DNA from: Aplectana chamaeleonis
Taxonomy: Eukaryota > Nematoda > Chromadorea > Rhabditida > Cosmocercidae
Assembly: GCA_029168955.1 (NCBI GenBank)
Contig: JAPDOI010001167.1
Span: 150,913-214,912 of the forward strand
Reading direction: 5' to 3'
DNA: 64,000 bases
Below are positions 44,697-57,600 of this stretch, piece after piece. A program made the position numbers and the translations under genes. The notes below the pieces were generated by a model that saw nothing but the letters and a program-made list of their open reading frames with translations, made no database searches and was not told the origin of the DNA. The first letter of the stretch is position 1; every line of letters starts with the position of its first letter.

Positions 44697-44700
44697 TTAA

Positions 44701-45123
44701 AGGCAGCTGACACGCTCAAAAGCGATATCAATTTTGTGGATTAAACTGAAGGTTTGAATCTGTTGGTATTCAGAAATAACGAAAAAGACGAAAACAAATC
44801 GACGGAACTTAAGATATAACGGTACGTTTTATATTGGCCCAGAAATGGACGAGTTGTACGGCACTGGCTGAAAACTTGTTGGGATAACGACGCTAATGTA
44901 CTCGTACGGCCCTTTCTGGAACGCTTACGCCGTTAGAAGCCTAAAAAGTAATCTGAAGTGGCCGCAATCGAGCATTGAATACCTGTATGGAGGGGCGGAG
45001 CCCGTATCGATGGGCGGAGCAAGGATGATTTCGTGACTGACTACGGCTCGAATACGGTCATTTGGACTCGTTTTTAACGCTTGCAACTTCGTGAGGGCTC
45101 TTTTAGGGCCTGCACGACCCTAC
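44701..45123. mobile_element. family C MITE missing its right end, joined to family A
   Basis: The left end is AGGCAGCTGACACGCTCAAA, directly after the TTAA at 44697-44700. The body follows 42832-43316 until CCTACTAA at 45119-45126, then the RTE-like reading frame resumes (GAAGACGCTCG). The full copy continues for another 50 or so bases to its terminal repeat and TTAA, so the right end was lost between two TAA words. Confidence 0.76.
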
Positions 45124-46252
45124 TAAGAAGACGCTCGTTGACTCTCAAGCTGTAACCACTGTCATGAAGGACGCCAGCGGAACACAGCACACTTCCTGTC
45201 AAAAGATTGAAGAGATCGTCGTGGACTTCTACACAGACCTGTACCGATCATCAACACCCGTCCCCAGAAACTGATGGGGGTTTACTACGGGCCCTGCTCT
45301 CCATCACGCCATGATTGATCTAGATTGGAACGACAGGGGTACTCCCATATACGACAAGAAACTCTCAAACCTCCGTTTTGCCGATGACATCGTTCTGGTC
45401 AGCAACTGTCAAACCAAACTTCAACAGATGGTGGATGAACTGGACGCAGCTGGCCGCAGAATCGGGTTGCCGATGGATCGCAGCAAGACAGAAGTCATAA
45501 GGAACAGATGGGCAGACCCAGCACCGATTACAGTAGACGGGATTCCCCTTCCTGATACGGAAAAGTACGTCTACCTCGGGCGCCCCGCGACCACGGACAA
45601 CGATTTGAGGGTCGAAGTCAGTCGAAGAAGAAGCGCTGCATAGGCTGCGATGTCCATCATAAGGGAAGCAGCTCACCTTGTCTCCGACAAAAAAATCCGT
45701 GCGCATCTTTTCGACTTCACCGTCCTCCCCGCCATGGGCTATGGAGTTGAAACCTGGGCTTCCAACAAGTCTTCTGCAATTCTGATGACACTAACGCAAC
45801 GAGCTCTCGAACGAACGCTGTTGGGGACGAACCGTCGAGAGCAAAGAAACCAGCACCTTCGCAGCACCGACCTGCGACAACAGTCAGGAATTCGGGACGC
45901 TGTCACTTACGTGGCAGCCGCAAAACATCACCGATGACCGCTGGACAAATTGCGTAACCCTCTGGTACCCGCGGGACATCAAGCAAACTCTCAGTCGTTC
46001 CCCAACAAGATGGAGCGATGCCTCCAACATCTGAACACACCTAACACGAACTGGTTACAGATCGCGCGAAATCGAACGAGATGGAAGATGGCAGCTCCAC
46101 AAAGCAACCAAAACGAACGTGTGCCTCGAGACCATCGGAACCGTGTGCCTGCCGCCGAGACGATCGCCGGCTGACAACGGGCAATCAAGTATCAAGTATC
46201 AAGTAAGTAACAATAATGGCCTGCCGGCCAAACTTGTTGAACTGACGTTGTA

Positions 46253-47542
46253 TTAGGTCTAGAAGTTAATTTCCGCGTTTTTTTACGCTTTTTACACTAT
46301 TGAAAACTGGACATACTTAAACAAAATTTTTATTCAAAATAATTTCCGTCATTAATAACAACCATTTCCCAGAGTTTGGGTAACTTATGGATTCCATCAT
46401 AATAAAATTTTTCTGGTTTGGCCTCCACCCATTCATCGAGCCATTTTTTGACATCTTGACGATCTTGAAAGCGCTGCTCCGCTAGACCATGCGCCATTGA
46501 CCGGAAAGGTGATAATCCGACGGGGGCGATGTTCTGGAGAGTACGGCGGTGCGGTAAGACTTCCATTTGAACTCTTTTGGCGTATGGTTTACCGTTCGAG
46601 CAACATGAGGTCGAGCGTTATCATGAAGCAATATGACTTTTTCGTGTCGACTCGCCCATTCTGGTCTCTTTGCTTCGATTTCATGCCGCAATTGCGCTAG
46701 TTGATGTTGATAGCGATTCGCAGTAACTGTTTCGCCAGGTTGAAGAAGTTCATAGTACAGTATACCGCGTTGATCCCACCATATGCACAGTAAGACCTTC
46801 TTCCCGTGGATGTTTGGTTTTGCGGTCGAAGTTGTTGGTTCACCAGGACTAACCCACGATTTTCTTCGCTTCCGGATTGTCGTAGTACACCCACTTTTTT
46901 CATCGCCAGTTATGATGCGGTGTAAAAGACTTTCTTTGGAATCGGTCCAACAAGATTTGTGAAGTTGTTTTTCTCTGCTCTTTGTTGCGTTCTGAGAGCT
47001 CATAGGGGATCCATTTTCCTTCCTTTTGAATCTTCCTTACATTGCCTTCAATCGAATAGAAATTGCTTTTTGGGTGACGCCGAGAGATGCCGCGAGCTGT
47101 TCTTGCGTTTGAGCCGAATCTTGATCCAACAAAGCCTGAAGTTCTTCGTCTTCGAACTTTTTGGCTGTCCTGGTCGATCTTTGTCCTTAACGTCAAAATC
47201 ACCCGATTTGAAACGCTGAAACCATTCTTGGCAGGTTCTTATGGATGGAGCAGCATCCCCGTAAGCTTGGGCAAGCATTTGGTGCGCGTCAGTGGCTTTC
47301 TTCTTGAGATGAAAAAGGAAAAGGAGAGCTTCCCGCAAATGGCGTTTTTCCGGCACAAAAGTTGACATATTCTGAAACTAAAATAATACTTTTTTTATAA
47401 GGTACGTGAAGCAAGTTATATATCAATAGAAAGCTGATAATACAGTGAGCATTATAACATAAAATTCGTTATATAAAAATAATTTTATTTTTTACAAAAT
47501 ATCAATAACAACAAAAACGCGGAAATTAACTTCTAGACCTAA
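46253..47542 (-). mobile_element. mariner transposon, 1290 bp
   Basis: Terminal inverted repeats match perfectly over 30 bp (TTAGGTCTAGAAGTTAATTT at the outer end). The TA target is duplicated at 46251-46252 and 47543-47544. Length is normal for mariner. The terminal repeats are intact although the transposase gene is broken, so it could still be moved by an enzyme supplied in trans. Confidence 0.95.
46330..47368 (-). pseudogene. mariner transposase, Mos1-like (mauritiana type), frameshifted
   Basis: The start is ATG at 47368 (MSTFVPEKRH). The helix-turn-helix region is followed by RTCQEWFQRFKSGDFDV. The catalytic parts are TGDEKSG (first Asp), LLHDNARPH (second Asp) and PPSDYHL (third Asp of the D34D triad). 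The C-terminus has MAHGLAEQRF, KKWLDEW and GIHKLP. These lie in at least three different frames, with breaks near 47200, 46900-47000 and 46550, so no functional protein is made. Similarity in every block to the Mos1 group is from my knowledge of that family. Confidence 0.9.
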
Positions 47543-50513
47543 TACATTGAACGCTTTCATCCTGATGTCATCCTCATGCAGGAGACCAAATTTAGCGCAT
47601 CCTCTTCCCTCCCCCGTCTCCCCGGTTATGCGTCTTAAAACCTCCCTCGTACTTCTCATGGTGGTGGCGTCTCTACTTTTGTAAAACATTCCATTTTCTC
47701 ACACCTCATCCCGCTCCCCACTGACAATGTTGTTGAGTGTATTGGTGTGCATATTGTATTGCAAAGTTGCCCATTAGATGTTGTTGATGTTTACATTCCC
47801 CCAATCACCTTATGTCGCAATTCGTTTGATCCTATACCATTTTTGTTTGTTGTACACTCTGCCCTCCCATCATCCTCAGTTATTATGGCTGGTGATTTTA
47901 ATGCACACCCTTCGTCCTGGTTCTCCCCTCTAGGGCCTGATGATAGAGGTGAACTACTTGAGCAGTTTGCGGATGATTGTGATCTTGTTGCTATTAACGA
48001 AGACGCCCCTACTCGTCTTCCGAACACAGGCAGGCCCTTTTTGCCAGATGTCACATTTGTCTCCTCTCTCGCTGTATGTTCTAACTGGTCGACTGCTGTG
48101 GTCATGGTCAGTGATCATGTACCATTATGCGCATCACTAGATTTGTCTCTTAGTAGTCATCTCGCACCATTCTCAGGCTCACGTAGCAAATTGTATACAA
48201 ATTATCGTAAGGCTAATTGGGTCCTGTTTAAGGAGGTGTTACTCAGCCGGGTAGCCAACTATCCGCTCACCGGCTCTGTACATGAGAAAGAGAAGTTCGT
48301 CGTTAATGCCATTTGCAAGGCCGCTAAAGCAGCCATTCCGACAGGACGTGTGAAAACGTTTCACCCTAATGTTCCGGAGCTGATCGAACTATGAGAAGCG
48401 ACGAGCTGATCCTGCAGACTCGAGCATTCAGCAACTGTCTGACGAGATCACTAACTTGCTCAACATGCACAAGCAAAAGCGATGGCAGGAGTTCGTTGAG
48501 TTCTTAAACTTCAAGACTGACGCCAAGAAACCATGAAGTGTTCTCAAGAAGCTTTTACGAAAGAAAATATCAGCGGTCCAAAACATGCTGGAGTTCCTTC
48601 GGGTGGATTCGAGTCTGGATATGGTGCTGCCTGTGGGCTTGGGAAGCGCTTTGCCTCATCGACGTCGCGCCGTGATCGCTCTCAAAGACGAACTGTCCGG
48701 TCCATGGGGAAACTCAGTTGTCACGATACACCTGCGATAACTGCTTCAGTTGTGTCTGCTCTAATCAAATCTTTGAAGAACTCCAGGGCTGTGGGACCCG
48801 ACGGCATCTCAGCTATCCATCTGAAGCATCTGCCGGACCAGTTCTTGTAGTTGCTCAGCGATCTCGTCTACTCGTCGTTCCGTACTGGTGTGATTCTCGT
48901 GAGGTGGAAGCAAGCCATCGTCCTACCGATCCCGAAGCCTGGTAAGCCTGAGGACAAGAAAACTTCTCATCGACCCATTTCCCTTTTGTCCCCCATCGCT
49001 AAGTTAGCGGATAAGATCATCTGTCTGCATCTTCAAACTGCAATCCAACATAGCGTGTATAAACATGGCTTCAAGAAGGCTCACTCCACGATAACTGCAC
49101 TCACGTCGATCACGGAGCACATTATTGCCGGTTTCACTAAGAAAACTCCTGCTGGTAGAAGTCTAGTCGTCGCAACTGATCTGACTGCCGCCTTCGACAA
49201 TGTCAGCACATCATTGCTGCCTAAATCGATACTGAACTGTGATATGCCGGAATGGTGTAAACGATGGACCGATAACTTTGTCAAAAATCGCTCTATACGT
49301 GTGAAGTTCGACGGACACTTGTCCCCTGAAGGCAGACGTTGCCCAAGGTGAAGTATTGTCACCAAGCCTATTCTCTCTACCCTGTTATTGACCGCGCCAC
49401 TGCGGAGATGAACAAATACCCTAGCAGTCTGGCTAAATTTCTGGAATCAAAATAGTTAAAGGTCTCTCCTGCGAAGTCCAGCGTTACTCTGTGCACTATT
49501 GCAACGGCTGAGCACAAACTGCATCTCCAGGTTCTCTGGGAAAGAATTCTGCTTCCCTTATCCAAGCACTCTCGTCTACTCGGTGTGTCCCTGGACCTTT
49601 CATCGCGTTTTAATGAAAACTCACGTTTTCGAGCTGCTACGGCCAGTGCGCATAATAATATACTCCATGCTCTGGTAGGCACTATATGGGGTAGTTCAAA
49701 GTAAGTATTGCGTGTCACGTACAAGGCGATGATACAGTGTCATCACTGGATGCCCTAAATCTACTCCTGTGTCCCACCTACATTAAGAATGCGCGCTACT
49801 TCCTGTAAAGCAGCATTGCCAATTGCAGACGCAACAGTTCCATATCGGCATAGTCAGGAATGCCACACACCCCAATTATTCCCCTATCATCCGATCCCCT
49901 CCATTCCCGTAACATCCGTTCACCGTTGTATGCCGATGTCTCTGTCAATGACCGTCAACGTTGGAAGACCTCGGAGCTCAACCGGAAAAGGCTCCTGCAG
50001 ATGGAGCACACCAGATTCGTCAATGAATACCTCTCCTGTGCCCCTCCCAATTCTATACTCGACGGTGTACCGCCCAAGATCGATGATAGTGAGAAGGACC
50101 TACCAAGACGCTCCTGAGTAATTTTGGCAGGTCTGCGCTGTAGACATTCCTCATTCCTCAAGGCCTATAGGATCGCTCATAGGATCGTTCCGTGGGTCCC
50201 CGACGTATGTCCTGACTGCCACGGCACAGGAGAGGTATTCATTGACGAATCTGGTGTGCTCCATTACATTACATTGCATTCATTACAATACCGCCCGCGA
50301 CTTTGGGAAAAACGGCGTTTTCGGCGCTTTTTTTCCGCCGAAAAGCGCTGCTTTGTCATAACTTCGTTCAAAGTGGTCCGTTTCGGTTGCTAGGGGCATA
50401 TTTAGAATCAGCATGGAGAGCTCTTCATTTTGAGCTCACATGTTTTACCCTGCAAACAAGGCATATAGGGTTAACAGAATCAATCAAGTGTACGAAAACT
50501 GAAGCTAGATGTC

Positions 50514-51218
50514 TAATTTCTGAAAGTTGGGCTCCGCAGAAAAGGTCAAGGATTTGGCATTGCTCTAAAATGTAGTGAAATAGTTGAATCGATTTGGCTG
50601 TTGTTGGTATATGAAGATAACATAATCATTAAATGTAGTGAAATTGTTGCAAACGGATTTGGCAGGAGCTCTATGAATTATCACAGTCAAATCACGCGTC
50701 AGAAGGTCCTCTGGCGAGCGAATGAAGACAAAAAGAAAAAATAATAATCCTCAGTCAACAATGCTGAACGAAACGTGGCCTTATGGGCTAGAAATAAGGT
50801 TTCCGAATGCTATTCTGCCTTTTCAGTGTAGTTCCCACTAAGGTACCAGACCTTCCCTCACCGATTAAATAAAAATCACGAAAACGAAATCTAACGCAAT
50901 TTATTAGCTACTGACGCTATGTCTTCGTGTCCTCAACGCTTTCATGGTTCGCATTGTATGGAAACGTTTTTGTTGCTAGACTTATGCTTGTTCTCATTCG
51001 ATTCAATATGCGCTCCAATAAAAACACCTTCTGACGCGTGATTTGACTGAGATAATTCATAGAGCTCCTGCCAAATCCGTTTGCAACAATTTCACTATAT
51101 TTAATGATTATGTTATCTTCATATACCAACAACAGCCAAATCGATTCAACTATTTCACTACATTTTAGAGCAATGCCAAATCCTTGACCTTTTCTGCGGA
51201 GCCCAACTTTCAGAAATT
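50514..51218. repeat. foldback with nearly identical 193-bp arms
   Basis: 50514-50707 and 51026-51218 are inverted copies with only a handful of mismatches over about 193 bp, separated by about 318 bp. Each arm contains an internal near-repeat, AATGTAGTGAAAT, 65 bp apart. One arm is open in one frame on the minus strand (KVGLRRKGQGFGIALKC), but I recognise no domain. Confidence 0.85.
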
Positions 51219-51647
51219 TCACAACTTTTTCCAAGGGTTTCCCTTCTACAACATCGTCAATCTCTAAAAGTCAAGTTGTTTTTTTTTCGAAAACATAGTG
51301 GTAGAAATGAAGAAACAACCGCTCCGCTGCTAAGACTGCAAGATAATTGTTGCAACGCGGCTTCCTACAGATAGATGCAAGGCATATACTTTTTGAATTT
51401 AAAAGTCGAAAAATGAAGAAATGAGTTTCAAAATGACCCAATTGTACAGGTTCTAGGCACTATTCTAGACGGGGGGGCCGCACCATTCAAGACAGAAATG
51501 AAATGGACGGCCAATTGGTGAGGCTACCAGTCGAAGTATTTCCGTAGAGCTCTAATGAAAACAATGATTGATAGCGCAGTATCAGGCCTCTTTTATCTAA
51601 GTTTTTCATCATTTCTATGAGTAAATCTTACTTCCTTCCTCACAGGG

Positions 51648-54600
51648 GTCTTGCACACATTCCATGATGTCCTGCACACCCCTATTGGGGTCCTGCACAC
51701 GTTCTATGATGTCCTGCACAATTTTACTAAGGTCCTACACACATTCCATGACGTCCTGCTCATCCCTACTGGGGTCCTGCACACGCTTCATGATGTCCTG
51801 CACACTCCTACTGATGTCCTGCACACATTCCATGAAGTCCTGCTCATCCTTACAGAGGTCTTGCACAGGTCCCATGATGTCCTGCACACTCCTACTGAGG
51901 TTCTGCACACATTCTACGAAATCCTGCACACCCCTGCTGGGGTCCTGCACAGGTTCCATGATGTCCTGCACACTCCTACTGGGGTCCTGCACAGGTCCCA
52001 TGATGTCCTGCACACTCCTACTAAGGTCCTGCACACTCCTACTGAGGTCCTGCACACATTCTACGACGTCCTGCACATCCCTAGTGGGGTCCTGCACATG
52101 TCCCATGATGTCCTGCATACTCCTACTAAGGTCCTGCACACTTCCACTGAGGTTCTGCACACATTCTACGACGTCCTGCACACCCCTACTGGGGTCCTGC
52201 ACAGGTCCCATGATGTCCTGCACACTCCTACTAAGTTTTTGCACACGTTCCATAATGTCCTGCACACTCCTACTGAGGTCCTGCACACCCCTACTGGGGT
52301 CCTGCACAGGTCCCATGATGTCCTGCACACTCCTACTAAGGTCCTGCACACTCCTACTGAGGTCCTGCACACATTCTACGACGTCCTGCACACCCCTACT
52401 GGGGTCCTGCACAGGTCCCATAATGTCCTGCACACTCCTACTGAGGTCCTGCACACCCCTACTGGGGTCCTGCACAGGTCCCATGATGTCCTGCACACTC
52501 CTACTGGGGTCCTGCACAGGTCCCATGATGTCCTGAACACTCCTACTAAGGTCCTGCACACTCCTACTGAGGTCCTGCACACATTCTACGACGTCCTGCA
52601 CACCCCTACTGGGGTCCTGCACACATTCCATGATGTCCTGCACACCCCTATTGGGGTCCTGCACACGTTCTATGATGTCCTGCACAATTTTACTAAGGTC
52701 CTACACACATTCCATGACGTCCTGCTCATCCCTACTGGGGTCCTGCACACGCTTCATGATGTCCTGCACACTCCTACTGATGTCCTGCACACATTCTACG
52801 ACGTCCTGCACACCCCTAGTGGGGTCCTGCACATGTCCCATGATGTCCTGCATACTCCTACTAAGGTCCTGCACACTCCCACTGAGGTTCTGCACACATT
52901 CTACGACGTCCTGCACACCCCTACTGGGGTCCTGCACAGGTCCCATGATGTCCTGCACACTCCTACTAAGGTTTTGCACACGTTCCATAATGTCCTGCAC
53001 ACTCCTACTGAGGTCCTGCACACCCCTACTGGGGTCCTGCACAGGTCCCATGATGTCCTGCACACTCCCACTAAGGTCCTGCACACTCCTACTGAGGTCC
53101 TGCACACATTCTACGACGTCCTGCACACCCCTACTGGGGTCCTGCACAGGTCCCATAATGTCCTGCACACTCCTACTGAGGTCCTGCACACCCCTACTGG
53201 GGTCCTGCACAGGTCCCATGATGTCCTGCACACCCCTACTGGGGTCCTGCACAGGTTCCATGATGTCCTGCACACTCCTACTAAGGTCCTGCACACTCCT
53301 ACTGAGGTCCTGCACACATTCTACGACGTCCTGCACACCCCTACTGGGGTCCTGCACACGCTTCATGATGTCCTGCACACTCCTACTGATGTCCTGCACA
53401 CATTCTACGACGTCCTGCACACCCCTAGTGGGGTCCTGCACATGTCCCATGATGTCCTGCATACTCCTACTAAGGTCCTGCACACTCCCACTGAGGTTCT
53501 GCACACATTCTACGACGTCCTGCACACCCCTACTGGGGTCCTGCACAGGTCCCATGATGTCCTGCACACTCCTACTAAGGTTTTGCACACGTTCCATAAT
53601 GTCCTGCACACTCCTACTGAGGTCCTGCACACCCCTACTGGGGTCCTGCACAGGTCCCATGATGTCCTGCACACTCCCACTAAGGTCCTGCACACTCCTA
53701 CTGAGGTCCTGCACACATTCTACGACGTCCTGCACACCCCTACTGGGGTCCTGCACAGGTCCCATAATGTCCTGCACACTCCTACTGAGGTCCTGCACAC
53801 CCCTACTGGGGTCCTGCACAGGTCCCATGATGTCCTGCACACCCCTACTGGGGTCCTGCACAGGTTCCATGATGTCCTGCACACTCCTACTAAGGTCCTG
53901 CACACTCCTACTGAGGTCCTGCACACATTCTACGACGTCCTGCACACCCCTACTGGGGTCCTGCACACGTTCCATGATGTCCTGCGCACTCCTACTGAGG
54001 TCCTGCACAGGTCCCATAATGTCCTGCACACTCCTACTGAGGTCCTGCACACCCCTACTGGGGTCCTGCACAGGTCCCATGATGTCCTGCACACTCCTAC
54101 TAAGTTCCTGCACACTCCCACTGAGGTTCTGCACACATTCTACGACGTCCTGCACACCCCTACTGGGGTCCTGCACAGGTCACATGATGTCCTGCACACT
54201 CCTACTAAGGTTTTGCACACGTTCCATAATGTCCTGCACACTCCTACTGAGGTCCTGCACACCCCTACTGGGGTCCTGCACAGGTCCCATGATGTCCTGC
54301 ACACTCCTACTAAGGTCCTGCACACTCCTACTAAAGTCCTGCACACATTCTACGACGTCCTGCACACCCCTACTGGGGTCCTGCACAGGTCCCATAATGT
54401 CCTGCACACTCCTACTGAGGTCCTGCACACCCCTACTGGGGTCCTGCACAGGTCCCATGATGGCCTGCACACTCCTACTGGGGTCCTGCACATGTCCCAT
54501 GATGTCCTGCATACTCCTACTGAAGTCCTGCACACTCCTACTGAGGTCCTGCACACATTCTACGACGTCCTGCACACCCCTATTGGGGTCCTGCACAGGT

Positions 54601-57600
54601 TCCATGATGTCCTGCACACTCCTACTAAGGTTTTGCACACGTTCCATAATGTCCTGCACACTCCTACTGAGGTCCTACACACCCCTACTGGAGTCCTGCA
54701 CAGGTCCCATGATGTCCTGCACACTCCCACTAAGGTCCTGCACACTCCTACTGAGGTCCTGCACACATTCTACGACGTCCTGCACACCCCTACTGGGGTC
54801 CTGCACAGGTCCCATAATGTCCTGCACACTCCTACTGAGGTCCTGCACACCCCTACTGGGGTCCTGCACAGGTCCCATGATGTCCTGCACACCCCTACTG
54901 GGGTCCTGCACAGGTCCCATGATGTCCTGCACACTCCTACTAAGGTCCTGCACACTCCTACTGAGGTCCTGCACACATTCTACGACGTCCTGCACACCCC
55001 TACTGGGGTCCTGCACACGTTCCATGATGTCCTGCACGCTCCTACTGGGGTCCTGCACAGGTCCCATGATGTCCTGCACACATTTTACTGAGGTCCTGCA
55101 CACCCATACTGACGTCCTGCACACCCCTACTGGGGTCCTGCACACGCTTCATGATGTCCTGCACGCTCCTACTGAGGTCCTGCACACATTCTACGACGTC
55201 CTGCACACCCCTAGTGGGGTCTTGCACATGTCCCATGATGTCCTGCATACTCCTACTAAGTTCCTGCACACTCCCACTGAGGTTCTGCACACATTCTACG
55301 ACGTCCTGCACACCCCTACTGGGGTCCTGCACAGGTCACATGATGTCCTGCACAGTCCTACTAAGGTTTTGCACACGTTCCATAATGTCCTGCACGCTCC
55401 TACTGAGGTCCTGCACACCCCTACTGGGGTCCTGCACAGGTCCCATGATGTCCTGCACACTCCCACTAAGGTCCTGCACACTCCTACTGAGGTCCTGCAC
55501 ACATTCTACGACGTCCTGCACACCCCTACTGGGGTCCTGCACAGGTCCCATAATGTCCTGCACACTCCTACTGAGGTCCTGCACACCCCTACTGGGGTCC
55601 TGCACAGGTCCCATGATGTCCCTGCACACCCCTACTGGGGTCCTGCACAGGTTCCATGATGTCCTGCACACTCCTACTAAGGTCCTGCACACTCCTACTG
55701 AGGTCCTGCACACATTCTACGACGTCCTGCACACCCCTACTGGGGTCCTGCACACGTTCCATGATGTCCTGCGCACTCCTACTGAGGTCCTGCACAGGTC
55801 CCATAATGTCCCGCACACTCCTACTGAGGTCCTGCACACCCCTACTGGGGTCCTGCACACTCCTACTAAGTTCCTGCACACTCCCACTGAGGTTCTGCAC
55901 ACATTCTACGACGTCCTGCACACCCCTACTGGGGTCCTGCACAGGTCACATGATGTCCTGCACACTCCTACTAAGGTTTTGCACACGTTCCATAATGTCC
56001 TGCACACTCCTACTGAGGTCCTGCACACCCCTACTGGGGTCCTGCACAGGTCCCATGATGTCCTGCACACTCCTACTAAGGTCCTGCACACTCCTACTAA
56101 AGTCCTGCACACATTCTACGACGTCCTGCACACCCCTACTGGGGTCCTGCACAGGTCCCATAATGTCCTGCACACTCCTACTGAGGTCCTGCACACCCCT
56201 ACTGGGGTCCTGCACAGGTCCCATGATGGCCTGCACACTCCTACTGGGGTCCTGCACAGGTCCCATGATGTCCTGCACACTCCTACTAAGGTCCTGCACA
56301 CTCCTACTGAGGTCCTGCACACATTCTACGACGTCCTGCACACCCCTACTGGGGTCCTGCACAGGTCCCATGATGTCCTGCACACTCCTACTAAGGTCCT
56401 GCACACTCCTACTGAGGTCCTGCACACATTCTACGACGTCCTGCACACCCCTACTGGGGTCTTGCACACGTTCCATGATGTCCTGCACTCTCCTACTGAG
56501 GTCCTGCACAGGTCCCATGATGTCCTCCACACTCCTACTGAGGTCCTGCACACCCCTACTGGGGTCCTGCACACAGGTCCCATGATGTCCTGCACACTCC
56601 TACTAAGGTCCTGCACACTCCTACTGAGGTCCTGCACACATTCTACGACGTCCTGCACACCCCTACTGGGGTCCTGCACAGGTCCCATAATGTCCTGCAC
56701 ACTCCTACTGAGGTCCTGCACACCCCCTGCACACTCCTACTGAGGTCCTGCACACTCCTACTGGGGTCCTGCACACATTCTACGACGTCCTGCACACACT
56801 TACTGGGGGTCCTGCACAGGTCCCATGATGTCCTGCACACTCCTACTAAGGTCCTGCACACATTCTACTCCTGCACACTCTACTGGGGTCCTGCACAGGT
56901 CCCATGATGTCCTGCACACTCCTACTAAGGTCCTGCACACACCACTACTGGGGTCTTGCACACGTTCCGTGATGTCCTGCACACCTCTATTGGGATCCTA
57001 CACACGTTCCATGATGTCCTGCACACTCCTACTGAGGTCCTGCACACTCCTACTGAGGTCCTGCACACATTCTACGACGTCCTGCTTACCACTACTGGGG
57101 TCGTGCACACGCTCCATGAAGTCCTGCACACTCCTACTAAGGTCCTGCACACTCCTACTGAGGTCCTGCACACCCCTAGTGACGTCCTGCACACCCTACT
57201 GGGGTCCTGCACATGTCCCATGATGTCCTGCACACTCCTACCAAGGTCCTGCACACTCCACTGAGGTCCTGCACACATTCTACGGCGTCCTGCACACCCC
57301 TACTGGGGTCCTGCACAGGTCCCATGATGTCCTGCACACTCCTACTAAGGTTTTGCACACGTTCCATAATGTCTTGAACACTCCTACTGAGGTCCTGCAC
57401 ACCCCTACTGGGGTCCTGCACAGGTCCCATGATGTCCTGCACACTCCTACTAAGGTCCTGCACACTCCTACTGAGGTCCTGCACACATTCTACGACGTCC
57501 TGCACACCCCTACTGGGGTCCTGCACAGGTCCCATAATGTCCTGCACACTCCTACTGAGGTCCTGCACACCCCTACTGGGGTCCTGCACAGGTCCCATGA

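Larger units (their letters stand above)
43340..46205 (+). pseudogene. second RTE-like non-LTR retrotransposon, 5'-truncated and interrupted
   Basis: The endonuclease part at 43345-43932 has GFIVNRNLK, EYAP, CGDFNAI, RWTWSSPSG, MDHILVN and SDHRLV, then a TAG. Coding similarity continues to 44216 (CRVAV), is interrupted by two MITEs, and resumes at 45127 (KKTLVDSQ). A large internal deletion near 45270 removes most of the RT fingers and palm. The part from LRFADDIVLV (near 45375) through YGVETWAS remains. The 3' end has three ATCAAGT repeats (46184-46204), an RTE-type tail. It is clearly dead. It differs from the 8.4-11.6 kb RTE family. Confidence 0.82.
46209..50290 (+). pseudogene. Jockey/CR1-group non-LTR retrotransposon, split by mariner
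   Basis: The reading frame begins at NGLPAKLVEL (46215) and runs to the TA at 46251-46252. It resumes after the mariner in the same codon with IERFHPDVILMQETKF (47545 on). Endonuclease motifs QET, AGDFNAHPSSW and VSDHVPL are present. A TAA lies at 47636-47638 and frameshifts follow 48392. RT parts include KNSRAVGPDGIS, RPISLLSPIAKL and ATDLTAAFD. The YADD catalytic block is deleted near 49375. The C-terminal part has VCPDCHGTG (near 50205). The 3' end is a TTACATTACATT-type tail near 50262-50287. Confidence 0.82.
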
